DNA of 34,676 nucleotides, taken from contig CAZHMM010000019.1 in the NCBI GenBank assembly GCA_964533585.1, positions 1 through 34,676 of the forward strand, given 5' to 3'. Under the pieces are notes generated by a model, which saw only the letters and a list, made by a program, of their open reading frames with translations, ran no database searches and had not been told where the DNA came from. The translations under genes were made by a program, and so were the position numbers. This document shows, one piece after another, positions 1 to 8,685 of the stretch. Origin of the DNA: Elioraea sp964533585 (GTDB lineage Bacteria; Pseudomonadota; Alphaproteobacteria; Acetobacterales; Acetobacteraceae). Numbering within the stretch: the stretch's first letter is position 1; each line of letters starts with the position of its first letter.

Positions 1-1
1 G

Positions 2-178
2 GTGCCGGTGCTCGACAGCCTCGCCTGCACGGTGCGCGCCGCGATTGCGCTCGCCCGCGGGGCCGTGCCGAAGCCGAGCGCTGGCAGCTACGCCGCCCCG
101 CCCCCCGCGCCGGTGGAGGGGCTGTCGGAGCCGCTCACCGGGCTTCTCGCACCGGCGACGATATCGGCCGGCGCCTGA
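2..178 (+). CDS. Asp/Glu/hydantoin racemase family protein, C-terminal end (partial)
   Basis: An open plus-strand frame enters from the left edge and stops at TGA 176-178, giving about 58 residues. It begins VPVLDSLACTVRAAIALARG and continues with a Tyr-Ala-Ala-Pro-Pro-Pro stretch. This resembles the last helix and proline-rich tail of the Asp/Glu/hydantoin racemase superfamily, where a 'PV(I/L)D' motif is followed by an alanine-rich helix and a 'GxYAPP' tail. Members racemise amino acids or hydantoins, or act on related small acids, using two cysteines. Those cysteines would lie in the missing part, so substrate and activity cannot be judged. The last 91 bases overlap the 3' end of mnhG on the opposite strand. 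The family call rests on a short tail only. Confidence 0.55.
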   Translation: MPVLDSLACTVRAAIALARGAVPKPSAGSYAAPPPAPVEGLSEPLTGLLAPATISAGA

Positions 179-531
179 CAGACACGCGCGTTGAGGTCGT
201 AGCGGCCCTCAAGATCGTCGCGCACCTGGCTCGGGTCGCGCGGCACGCCGAGCAGGTAGGTCGCGCGCGCGATCAGGTGCGAGGCAATCGGCGTGGTGAA
301 CAGCAGGAAGGCGACGCCAGCGAGCGCGCGCACGACGGCGTCGAACTCACCGAGCCCGATCGCCACCGCAAAGAAGAGCAGGCTTCCGCCGAGCGTGCCG
401 GACTTGGACGACGCATGCATGCGCATCAGCGAGTCGGGCAGGCGCCAGATGCCGATCGCGGCGATCAGCGCGAAGCCCGAGCCGGCAAGCACCAGCACCA
501 CGAGGACCAGCTGGACCAGCGGCTCAATCAT
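88..531 (-). CDS. mnhG: Na+/H+ antiporter subunit G (MnhG/MrpG/PhaG)
   Basis: This is the last gene of the Mrp operon, a small membrane subunit of the multisubunit cation/proton antiporter. ATG 529-531 is chosen because it overlaps the mnhF stop and gives the family-typical start MIEPLVQLVLVVLVLAGSGF. An upstream in-frame start at 594 would only add a low-complexity basic stretch. Three hydrophobic segments are visible (about residues 4-28, 47-62 and 67-90), with the conserved 'GIWRLPDSLMRMHASSKSGT' loop between the first two. At 147 residues it is longer than the usual 110-125. The extra tail after about residue 117 (Cys-Gln-Ala-Pro onward, ending Gly/Ala-rich) is encoded opposite the convergent racemase gene, so it may be a run-on past the ancestral stop. 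Confidence 0.9.
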   Translation of the reverse strand: MIEPLVQLVLVVLVLAGSGFALIAAIGIWRLPDSLMRMHASSKSGTLGGSLLFFAVAIGLGEFDAVVRALAGVAFLLFTTPIASHLIARATYLLGVPRDPSQVRDDLEGRYDLNARVCQAPADIVAGARSPVSGSDSPSTGAGGGAA

Positions 532-844
532 CGGCGTGGTCCAGCGGCGGCGGGTCGGACTGGCGGGCGCGCCGGAACGCCACCCACTCGACATAGCGCG
601 CGAAGGCGACGGTCGAAAGGAAGGAGATCAGCGCCATCACCAGCGCAAGATCGACATAGGTCGAGGAGCCGGAGGCCAGCGCCAGCAGCAGCGCGGCGCA
701 GATCGCCGTCAGCGCCAGCATGTCGAGTGCCACGATCCGGTCAGGCAGATGCGGGCCGACCACCAGCCGCGCCAAGCCCACCGCGAAGGCAATCGCGAGC
801 ATGGCCCAGCCGATCCAGATCGAGATCGCCAACACCGCACTCAT
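524..844 (-). CDS. mnhF: Na+/H+ antiporter subunit F (MnhF/MrpF/PhaF)
   Basis: This encodes a 106-residue membrane subunit of the Mrp antiporter. It has three hydrophobic helices and the family motif 'GPHLPDRIVALDMLA' at about residues 30-44, followed by 'STYVDLALVMALISFLSTVAFARYVE'. Mrp complexes exchange Na+ (or K+) for protons across the cytoplasmic membrane and need all subunits to assemble. The ATG at 842-844 overlaps the mnhE stop as ATGA, and the stop at 524-526 lies just inside the start of mnhG, so all three are probably translationally coupled. Length and motif are normal for the family. Confidence 0.9.
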   Translation of the reverse strand: MSAVLAISIWIGWAMLAIAFAVGLARLVVGPHLPDRIVALDMLALTAICAALLLALASGSSTYVDLALVMALISFLSTVAFARYVEWVAFRRARQSDPPPLDHADD

Positions 845-1328
845 CGCAGGAACTCCAGCAGGCGCCGCTCGAAGTTGTTCTTGATGTCGTCCAGCACGGT
901 CTCCGGATCGTCGAAGAACATCGCGTGCACGTAGAGGGTTGAGCGGTCCTCCGAGACATCGAGCGAGAGCGTGCCCGGCGTCAGCGTGATCAGGTTGGCG
1001 AGCGCGGCGATCTCGACGTCGCGCTCGGCCTTGAGCGGCACCGCGATCACGCCCGGCCGCGCGGTGATGCGCGGGCTCAGCACCTGGCGTGCGATCAGGA
1101 TCGAGGATTGCAGCAGCGCGTTGGCGTAGAAGCCGAAGAAGCTGATGAAGGCGAGGGTCTTGCGGAAGTACTGCGGCTCCGGATCGCCCCAGACGCGCCG
1201 TGTCAGGTACAGCACGGCGAAGCCCGCGACGAACCCGGTCAGCAGCGTCCACGGGCCGAAACTGCCGAAGCTGCCGCACCAGGCGAGCATCAGCATCAGA
1301 TTGATCGCGAACATCCCCGCGGGGCGCT

Positions 1329-1332
<4 letters not shown>
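841..1332 (-). CDS. mnhE: Na+/H+ antiporter subunit E (MnhE/MrpE/PhaE)
   Basis: This is the MnhE subunit of the Mrp antiporter, 163 residues if started at GTG 1330-1332, which overlaps the mnhD stop as GTGA. An internal ATG six codons later (position 1314) is the alternative start. The N-terminal half has two hydrophobic segments. The C-terminal half is the soluble domain typical of the family, with 'ALANLITLTPGTLSLDVSED' and 'TLYVHAMFFDDPE', followed by a charged helix ending in LLEFLR. The GTG is preferred for the overlap and because it supplies a positively charged N-terminus before the first helix. The stop overlaps the mnhF start by four bases. Confidence 0.9.
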
Positions 1333-2824
<1,492 letters not shown>

Positions 2825-2828
<4 letters not shown>

Positions 2829-3190
2829 GGCTTCGCCTCCTCGGGCGGCTCGGCCTCGCGCATCTCATCGGTGCGGATGGTGCCGAGCCGCACATAGGCC
2901 TGCCAGGTGAGCACCAAGGCGAAGGCGAGCAGGCCGAAGCCGATCACGATCGCGGTCAGCACCAGCGCCTGGGGCAGCGGGTTGGCAAAGGTGCCCTCGA
3001 TCGCCTCGGCGTCGAGCGGCACGATCGGCGGCACGTCGCGCGTCAAGCGTCCTGCGGTGAAGATCAGCAGGTTCACGGCATTGCCGAGCACGGCGAAGCC
3101 AAGCAGCAGCCGGATCAGGTTGCGCGACAGCATCAGCCAGGTCGCGACCCCGGTGAGCAGGCCGATAAGGAGTGCGAGCGGCACCTCCAT
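2825..3190 (-). CDS. mnhC: Na+/H+ antiporter subunit C (MnhC/MrpC/PhaC, NuoK-like)
   Basis: This 121-residue membrane protein is related to NuoK. ATG 3188-3190 gives MEVPLALLIGLLTGVATWLM, and the start lies one base after the mnhB stop. Three hydrophobic helices are seen. The family motif 'NLIRLLLGFAVLGNAVNLLIF' follows the first helix, and 'DPLPQALVLTAIVIG' is present as NPLPQALVLTAIVIGFGLLAF. An upstream in-frame extension to 3262 is basic and proline-rich and lies over mnhB, so it was not used. Mrp subunits A and D with C form the antiporter core. The acidic tail (EMREAEPPEEAKP) is unremarkable. Confidence 0.92.
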
Positions 3191-3191
3191 C

Positions 3192-3632
3192 TCAGGGCTG
3201 CTCCGTCGAGTCGGCCTCGGGATCCTCCTCCAGCGCGAGCAGGATCGCCGCGACCCCGCCAATCACGACCAGGAACACCCCAATATCGAACAGCAGCGGC
3301 GTCGAGAGCGGCAGGATCGCTCCGTCGCCGAGATCGAGCTTCAGCCAGAGCCCGGTGAAGAACGGCAGTTCGGCCAGCCCGGCCGGCAGGGTGGCCAGGA
3401 TCGCCGCGACCAGCCCGACACCGGCCAGCACCGCGGGGGGCAGCACAAGCGTCCGGCGCGCGGCCTCGGGGCCGAACGCGATCCCCTGCAGCGCGATCGC
3501 CGAGGTCGCGACGAGGCCGCCGATGAAGCCGCCGCCCGGCAGGTTGTGCCCGCGCCAGAGCAGGAACAGCGACAGCATCAGCATCATCGGTGCGAGCACG
3601 CGCGTCGCCGCGCGCAGGATCAGGCTGCTCAT
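3192..3632 (-). CDS. mnhB: Na+/H+ antiporter subunit B (MnhB/MrpB/PhaB)
   Basis: This 146-residue membrane subunit of the Mrp antiporter starts at ATG 3630-3632, overlapping the mnhA stop as ATGA. The family signature is clear: 'SLFLLWRGHNLPGGGFIGGLV' at about residues 21-41, followed by 'DIGVFLVVIGGVAAILLALEED' at the C-terminus. Four hydrophobic segments are visible. The presence of a separate mnhB and of an mnhA with its own MnhB-like C-terminal region matches the usual group with seven genes A to G. The acidic C-terminus is cytoplasmic by analogy with the family. Confidence 0.92.
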   Translation of the reverse strand: MSSLILRAATRVLAPMMLMLSLFLLWRGHNLPGGGFIGGLVATSAIALQGIAFGPEAARRTLVLPPAVLAGVGLVAAILATLPAGLAELPFFTGLWLKLDLGDGAILPLSTPLLFDIGVFLVVIGGVAAILLALEEDPEADSTEQP

Positions 3633-5923
3633 CGCCGCGCCCTCGCGCCGATGCCGATCGCGGCCAGCGCCGAGAGCGCGGCGGCGAACACGACGATGAT
3701 CTCGCCGAGCGTGTCGAGCGCGCGGAAATCGACCAGGATCACGTTGACGATGTTGTGGCCGAACGCCTCCGGCACGGCGCTGGCGCCGAACCACTCGGAT
3801 AGGCGCGGGTCGAACGGCTCGGCCAGCACACCGAGCAGCAGCAGCGTCACGATCGCGCCGGTGCCCACCGAGATCGAACCGTACAGCCAGCGTGGCCGGT
3901 CGCTGCGCGACGAGAGGCGGAAGCCCGGCAGGCGGATCAGCACCAACGCCAGGATCACCACCACCAGGGTTTCGACCATGAACTGAGTGATCGCGAGATC
4001 GGGCGCACCGAACAGCATGAAGATCATCGCGAGCCCGAGGCCGAGCATCCCGAGCGCCGTGACCGCGAGCAGGCGCGTGGTGGCAAACGCGGCGACCAGC
4101 GCGGAGGCCGCGGTGACGGCGAACACCGCCCACTCGATCAGCCGCCCGCCGTCGAACGCGAGGTTGAGCCGCACATCGCCGCGCGTCAGGCTCGCTGCGA
4201 CCGCGAGCGTCACCACCGCGAAGGAGGCGGCCATGTAGCGGTGCAGCAGTCCCGGCTGCCAGATCCGCGTCTGCCAGGCGGCGAGCGCGGCAAGCCCCTC
4301 CATGAACCGGTCGTAGCCGCGATCCGGTCCCCGATCGAGTGTCGGGTTCAGCGCCGCCCGCCATGACGCGGCTGAACGGCGCCACAACAGGAAGAGTGCC
4401 GCGCCGGCGGCGAACGTCGCGAGCGTCAGCAGGAACTTCCAATCAACCGCCTTGAACAGCACGATGTCGAGCGTGGCCTTCCGGCCCATGACCGCCGTGG
4501 TGGCCGCCGCGATCAGCGAGTCGGCGACCAGGTTTGGCGCCATGCCGAAGAAAAGCCCGAGAGCGGCGAGCACCACAGGACCGACGAGCATCGACCAGGG
4601 CGCCTCGTGCGCGTGCCCGGCCGCCTCGCTCGTCCGGCCGGTGAACGGCACGATCGCGACGATCGCGGCCACACAGAACAGCATCAGGTTGCTCAGCGTC
4701 GCGGCGATGACGGTGATGCCGAACTCATCCTCGAGCGCGATCTTGGCCGCGCCGATCAGCTCCTTCGCGACCCAGCCCAGGCCGAACGGCAGGCCCGCCA
4801 TCGAGATGCAGGCGATCGCGGCCGCGGCGAACGTCACCGGCATCGCGCGCATCAGCCCGCCGAGCTTCGTCAGATCGCGCGTGCCCGCCTCGTGATCGAC
4901 ATTGCCGGCAGCCATGAACAGGGCGCCCTTGTACAGGGCGTGCACCAACAGGAAGGCCATCGCCGCCTTGATGCCGGGCTCGTGCGTGGGGCCGAGCAGG
5001 AACACCAGCGTCCCCAGCGCGGAGACCGTGGTCCATGCCAGCACCAGCTTGAGGTCCGTCTCCAGCAGGGCAAAGACCACCCCCATCAGCATGGTGAGCC
5101 CGCCGATCCCGGTGAGGATCCAGAGCCACTCCGGCGAGCCACCGAGTGCCGGGTCAAGCCGGGCGAGCAGATAGACGCCCGCCTTCACCATGGTCGCCGA
5201 GTGCAGGTAGGCCGAGACCGGGGTCGGCGCCTGCATCGCGCCGGGCAGCCAGGAGTGGAATGGCCACTGCGCGCTCTTGGTGAAGCAGCCGAGTACGACG
5301 AGGATCAGGATCGGCAGGTAGAGCGGGTCGTCCTGAATCCAGGAGCCGGCGCCGATCAGGTCGGAGATGCGCCACGACCCGCCGGCATTGGCCAGCATGA
5401 TCAGCCCGGCGAGCAGAGCGAGGCCGCCGGTGCCCGTGATCAGCAGCGCCTGAAGCGCAGCGCGGCGCGCCGCCGGCTTGCTGCTCTCGAACCCGACCAG
5501 CAGGTACGAGGCAAGGCTCGTCAGTTCCCAGAACACGAAGAGCGTGATGACGTTGTCGGAGAGCACGACGCCCTGCATCGCGCCCATGAACATCATCAGG
5601 AACAGGAAGAACCGCCCGAGCATCGGGTGGCCCTTCAGGTAGCCGCCCGCGTAGAGCACGATCAGCGTGCCGATGCCGCTGATCAGCAGCGCGAACATGA
5701 GCGACAGCCCGTCCAGGCTGAACTCGAGCGCGACGTTGAGCCCAGGCACCCAGGGGGTCGATTCGAGGATGCCGGGCGTCGCTTCCTCCAACTGCGCGAG
5801 CAACCAGAGGAAGCTCCCCGCCGGCACGAGTGCCAGGACGAAGCTCGCGCGATTGCCAAGCAGTCGGACCAGGAACGGCGCCACCCCGGCCGCGACGAAC
5901 GGTGCCAGGACGACGGTCAGCAC
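3629..5923 (-). CDS. mnhA: Na+/H+ antiporter subunit A (MnhA/MrpA/PhaA)
   Basis: This is the largest Mrp subunit, 764 residues from GTG 5921-5923. The N-terminal two thirds is a NuoL-like antiporter module with Glu133 in 'FVFWELTSLASYLLVGFE' and Lys216 in 'CFTKSAQWPFHSWLPGAM', both thought essential in MrpA. The 'TPVSAYLHSATMVKAGVYLLAR' helix follows. The C-terminal third carries the DUF4040-type segment 'GMLGLGLAMIFMLFGAPDLA' and an MbhE-like end, 'NVILVDFRALDTLGEIIVVF'. The GTG is chosen because it gives the usual hydrophobic start VLTVVLAPFVAAGVAPF. The longer frame from TTG 6127 adds 68 hydrophilic residues and starts upstream of the likely promoter. The GTG has no good ribosome site of its own; a small leader ORF overlaps it. 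Confidence 0.92.
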   Translation of the reverse strand: MLTVVLAPFVAAGVAPFLVRLLGNRASFVLALVPAGSFLWLLAQLEEATPGILESTPWVPGLNVALEFSLDGLSLMFALLISGIGTLIVLYAGGYLKGHPMLGRFFLFLMMFMGAMQGVVLSDNVITLFVFWELTSLASYLLVGFESSKPAARRAALQALLITGTGGLALLAGLIMLANAGGSWRISDLIGAGSWIQDDPLYLPILILVVLGCFTKSAQWPFHSWLPGAMQAPTPVSAYLHSATMVKAGVYLLARLDPALGGSPEWLWILTGIGGLTMLMGVVFALLETDLKLVLAWTTVSALGTLVFLLGPTHEPGIKAAMAFLLVHALYKGALFMAAGNVDHEAGTRDLTKLGGLMRAMPVTFAAAAIACISMAGLPFGLGWVAKELIGAAKIALEDEFGITVIAATLSNLMLFCVAAIVAIVPFTGRTSEAAGHAHEAPWSMLVGPVVLAALGLFFGMAPNLVADSLIAAATTAVMGRKATLDIVLFKAVDWKFLLTLATFAAGAALFLLWRRSAASWRAALNPTLDRGPDRGYDRFMEGLAALAAWQTRIWQPGLLHRYMAASFAVVTLAVAASLTRGDVRLNLAFDGGRLIEWAVFAVTAASALVAAFATTRLLAVTALGMLGLGLAMIFMLFGAPDLAITQFMVETLVVVILALVLIRLPGFRLSSRSDRPRWLYGSISVGTGAIVTLLLLGVLAEPFDPRLSEWFGASAVPEAFGHNIVNVILVDFRALDTLGEIIVVFAAALSALAAIGIGARARR

Positions 5924-5970
5924 GGCGCGCCCGGATCGTAAGCGGCGCTCGAGGCCCTCGTCTGTCGCAT
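5917..5970 (-). CDS. Putative 17-residue leader ORF overlapping the mnhA start
   Basis: ATG 5968-5970 is preceded on the minus strand by GGGGAGGGTC, a strong purine-rich ribosome site though slightly close. It opens a frame reading MRQTRASSAAYDPGAPC that stops at TGA 5919-5917. The mnhA GTG (5923-5921) lies inside its last codons and has no clear Shine-Dalgarno of its own. Ribosomes finishing the leader would be placed right at the mnhA start. I infer translational coupling. No homolog is known to me, and the peptide itself may have no function. Confidence 0.35.
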   Translation of the reverse strand: MRQTRASSAAYDPGAPC

Positions 5971-6001
5971 GACCCTCCCCAGAGAGGCCCGGGGTCAGAT
6001 G

Positions 6002-6017
6002 CCCGGACCGGTCCGGG
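6002..6017. promoter_or_regulatory. 16-bp perfect palindrome in the mnhA-motB divergent region
   Basis: CCCGGACCGGTCCGGG is identical on both strands. It lies between the candidate mnh promoter and mnhA. In a minus-strand transcript it could fold as a six-base-pair stem with a CCGG loop. It could be a protein operator or a leader hairpin, but in G+C-rich DNA a palindrome of this length may also be fortuitous. Confidence 0.3.
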
Positions 6018-6077
6018 GCTGCCAAGCGGCCCCGATCGTCTCCCCATCGCTCGCGCGGGTTGCCCGCGACGCGGCCG

Positions 6078-6106
6078 GATATAGAGCCCCCCCCTGCCAG
6101 ACGCAA
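6078..6106 (-). promoter_or_regulatory. Candidate promoter of the mnh operon
   Basis: On the minus strand TTGCGT (6106-6101) and TATATC (6083-6078) are separated by exactly 17 bases, a sigma-70-like arrangement. The spacer contains a run of eight G (plus-strand C8 at 6087-6094). Transcription would start near 6070, leaving a leader of about 145 bases before the mnhA GTG. This is a by-eye prediction. The rest of the 286-base stretch 5924-6209 shows only the palindrome, the leader ORF and the start context of motB. Confidence 0.4.
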
Positions 6107-6209
6107 CCCACCACCCGACTTAGCCAAGGCTTAATCCCTCTCGGGCAGGGTGCGGTGTGGGCCGCCACGGTCGTCGCGCGGCGCAACAAGCACGGGCAAG
6201 CCAAGGCCG

Positions 6210-7235
6210 ATGAGCGCTCGAAAGGGCAAGAACGAGAAGGACGGTGCGACTCTCGTCATCCGGCGAGAGGAAGGGGCCGAGCATGGCCACCACGGCGGCG
6301 CGTGGAAGGTCGCCTATGCCGACTTCGTGACCGCGATGATGGCGTTCTTCCTCCTGATGTGGCTGCTCAACGCCACGACCGAGGAGCAGAAGCTCGGCAT
6401 TGCGCAGTACTTCGCCCCGGTCAACGTCTTCGGCAGCGACAATTCAGGCTCCGGCAAGCCGTTCGGCGGCACCGATATCGTCTCGGACGAGTCCGCGGTC
6501 GGCCGCGCCGGCACGCCCACCGTGCCGCAGGAGCCGCGCGCCTACCCGCCGGATGAGGAGCAGCCCGATGAGGGCGAGCCGCACACGGCGATCTTCGCCG
6601 AGGGCGGGGCGTTCCAGCAGCGGTTCGACACCGGCGGCCGCTTCGTTGCCCCGCGCACCGCCGGTGCCGGCGGCGAGGATGCGACCGAGGGGGTCTTCGA
6701 GGCCGAGCAGGCCGCGGCCGCGCGCGCGGCGGCCGAGGCGGAAGCGCTCGAGCAGGCTGCCGAGACGATCCGCGCGGCCGTGACGGAGGATCCCGCCCTT
6801 GCCGAGCTCGCCCGCCAGCTCGCCATTGACGTCACGCCCGAGGGGCTCAGGCTGCAACTGCTCGACGCCGAGGGCCAGTCCATGTTCGCGCTCGGCTCCA
6901 GCCGGCCGAACGAGGCGGCGCGCGCGCTCATCAACAAGGTTGCACCGGTGCTGGCCCGGCTCGACAAGCCGATCACGATCGCCGGGCACACCGACGCCAC
7001 CCCGTTCCGCTCCGGCAGCGGCGTGACCAACTGGGAGCTCTCGGCCGACCGTGCCAATGCCGCGCGGCGCCTGCTGCTTGAGGCTGGGGTGCCGGAGGCG
7101 CGCATCCACGGCGTGGCGGGGCGGGCCGATCGCGACCTGCTGCTGCCCGGCGATCCGCGCGCCGCCGCCAATCGCCGCATCGCCATCCTGGTCCAGCGTG
7201 CTGCCGTTCCGGCAGCCTCGCCCCCAGTGAACTGA
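6210..7235 (+). CDS. motB: Flagellar motor stator protein MotB
   Basis: This 341-residue stator subunit anchors to peptidoglycan and carries the ion-binding aspartate of the flagellar motor. The single N-terminal membrane helix reads 'HGGAWKVAYADFVTAMMAFF' (residues 28-47), and Asp38 corresponds to Asp32 of E. coli MotB. A long acidic and Ala/Glu-rich linker follows, probably partly coiled coil around residues 155-190. The C-terminal OmpA-like peptidoglycan-binding domain has 'AGHTDATPF' near residue 257 and 'NWELSADRANAARRLL'. ATG 6210 is chosen because upstream in-frame codons to 6150 encode only a basic, proline-rich stretch. motA follows nine bases after the stop. This order, motB before motA, is the reverse of the usual one. 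Confidence 0.93.
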   Translation: MSARKGKNEKDGATLVIRREEGAEHGHHGGAWKVAYADFVTAMMAFFLLMWLLNATTEEQKLGIAQYFAPVNVFGSDNSGSGKPFGGTDIVSDESAVGRAGTPTVPQEPRAYPPDEEQPDEGEPHTAIFAEGGAFQQRFDTGGRFVAPRTAGAGGEDATEGVFEAEQAAAARAAAEAEALEQAAETIRAAVTEDPALAELARQLAIDVTPEGLRLQLLDAEGQSMFALGSSRPNEAARALINKVAPVLARLDKPITIAGHTDATPFRSGSGVTNWELSADRANAARRLLLEAGVPEARIHGVAGRADRDLLLPGDPRAAANRRIAILVQRAAVPAASPPVN

Positions 7236-7244
7236 GGCCTCGCC

Positions 7245-8111
7245 ATGCTGACGATCGGCGGCTTCGTCTTCGTGATCATCTGCGTGTTCGGCGGCTACAT
7301 CCTGGCCGGCGGCAAGATCGGCATCATCCTCGCCGCGCTGCCGTTCGAGATGATGATCATCGGCGGCTCGGCCCTCGGCACGCTGCTGATGGCGAATTCG
7401 ATGCATGGCCTGAAGCATGTCGCTGGAGGGTTCGGCAAGGTCCTCAAGGGTGGCAAGTTCCACAAATCCGACTACGTCGATCTGCTGTCGCTGCTCTACT
7501 GGCTGGTACGGCTCGCCAGCACCAAGGGTGCCATGGCGCTCGAGCCGCATATCGAGAAGCCGCACGAGAGCTCCGCCTTCGGCAAGTTCCCCCGCATCCG
7601 CGATGACCACCACGCGGTCACGCTGATCTGCGATTACCTGCGGATGGTGGGCATGCACGCCGACGATCCGCACCAGATCGAGGACGTGTTCGCGCGCGAG
7701 CTGCGCAAGCTCCTGCACGAGGAGCTCCATCCGGCGCATGCGATGCAGAAGGTGGCCGACGCGCTGCCGGCGCTGGGCATCGTCGCTGCGGTCATGGGCG
7801 TGATCAAGACCATGGGCTCGATCACCGAGCCTCCGCCGATCCTCGGCAAGATGATCGGCGCGGCCCTCGTCGGCACCTTCCTCGGCGTGTTCCTGGCCTA
7901 CGGGCTCATGGGGCCGATCGCGTCTCGGCTGCAGTCGGTCGTCGAGGAGGAAATCAAGTACTACGAGGTGATCCGCGCCGTGCTGGTCGCGCACCTGCAC
8001 GGCAACGCGCCACAGGTCTCGGTCGAGACCGGGCGCAAGATGGCGCCGAGTGAGCACATGCCGTCGTTCCAGGAACTCGAAGAGGCACTGCAGAACCTCC
8101 AGATCGCGTAA
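7245..8111 (+). CDS. motA: Flagellar motor stator protein MotA
   Basis: This 288-residue polytopic stator subunit, with MotB, forms the ion channel that drives flagellar rotation. Hydrophobic helices occur at about residues 2-22, 29-50, 174-195 and 205-226. Conserved functional residues are visible: Arg89 and Glu100, matching the charged cytoplasmic-loop residues that touch FliG, and Pro175 in 'LPALGIVAAVMGVIKTMG' and Pro224 in 'YGLMGPIASRL', matching Pro173 and Pro222 of E. coli. Length and layout are normal. It is probably co-transcribed with motB. No other flagellar gene is in the window, so the rest of the flagellum must be encoded elsewhere. Confidence 0.94.
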   Translation: MLTIGGFVFVIICVFGGYILAGGKIGIILAALPFEMMIIGGSALGTLLMANSMHGLKHVAGGFGKVLKGGKFHKSDYVDLLSLLYWLVRLASTKGAMALEPHIEKPHESSAFGKFPRIRDDHHAVTLICDYLRMVGMHADDPHQIEDVFARELRKLLHEELHPAHAMQKVADALPALGIVAAVMGVIKTMGSITEPPPILGKMIGAALVGTFLGVFLAYGLMGPIASRLQSVVEEEIKYYEVIRAVLVAHLHGNAPQVSVETGRKMAPSEHMPSFQELEEALQNLQIA

Positions 8112-8146
8112 TTGACCGCGCCATGGCGCCGCCGTAGGTCGGTGTC

Positions 8147-8587
8147 ATGAGCGACGTTCCGCCCGACCCGCTGCCCGCCACCTATCACGATCTGTTCGGC
8201 TTTCGGCTGCTGGAATGGCGCGAAGGCTTTGCGCGCCTGACGGCCGAGGCCGGGCCGCAGCACATGAACCGCGCCGGCGTCGTGCATGGCGGGTTCGTGC
8301 TCGGACTGATCGACCAGGCCGCCGCGTATTCCGGCCTCTGGTGCAGCGTGCCCGGCAACGCGCGGCGCGGCATGACCTTGGCCCTCGCGACGCAGTTCGT
8401 CGCCCCGGTCACGGGGGGACAGGTGGTGGCCGAGGCGCGCATGGTCGGCCGCGGCGGGACAACGTTCTTCACCCGCACCGAGGTGTTCGATGCGGAGGGC
8501 CGGCTGGTCGCGACCGGCCAGGGCACTCATCGCTGGCGCAGCGGCAGCGAGACACTCGAAGGGATGCCGGTCGCCGCAATGCGGTGA
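8147..8587 (+). CDS. PaaI-family hotdog-fold thioesterase
   Basis: This 146-residue protein has the single hotdog domain of the PaaI/4-hydroxybenzoyl-CoA thioesterase group. The segment 'MNRAGVVHGGFVLGLIDQAA' (about residues 40-59) carries the 'HGG' motif and the following acidic residue Asp56 that usually serves in catalysis. Later strands match the family ('GMTLALATQFVAPVTGGQVVAEARMVGRGGTTFF'). Such enzymes hydrolyse acyl-CoA thioesters in the cytoplasm, and the substrate here is unknown. The gene begins 35 bases after motA and may be read with it, but it has no evident role in motility. A 12-bp palindrome (8118-8129) lies in the gap and I give it no function. Confidence 0.85.
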   Translation: MSDVPPDPLPATYHDLFGFRLLEWREGFARLTAEAGPQHMNRAGVVHGGFVLGLIDQAAAYSGLWCSVPGNARRGMTLALATQFVAPVTGGQVVAEARMVGRGGTTFFTRTEVFDAEGRLVATGQGTHRWRSGSETLEGMPVAAMR

Positions 8588-8685
8588 CGCCGCCGCCGAA
8601 GCCGGAGCGCGTGGGCGCCGCAGCCGGCACCATCACCGGGGATCACAGAGTTTTCCGCGGTCACGTTCCGACCTAGCTTCACGGC

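Noticed and set aside
5924..6127. In-frame upstream extension of mnhA to TTG 6127
   Set aside because: Adds hydrophilic low-complexity sequence unlike any MrpA N-terminus, begins upstream of the likely promoter, and the GTG at 5923 gives the normal family start.
6195..6213. GCCGATGA near the motB start as a flagellar sigma-28 -10 element
   Set aside because: No matching TAAA-type -35 lies 11 bases upstream, and the site overlaps the start codon.
6444..8057. 537-codon open frame on minus across motB and motA
   Set aside because: Repetitive Arg/Glu/Asp/Gln composition with no recognisable fold. motA and motB on plus have all catalytic residues.
8118..8129. 12-bp palindrome GCGCCATGGCGC between motA and the thioesterase gene
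   Set aside because: Short, G-C-rich, not tied to a promoter or stop, and likely by chance.
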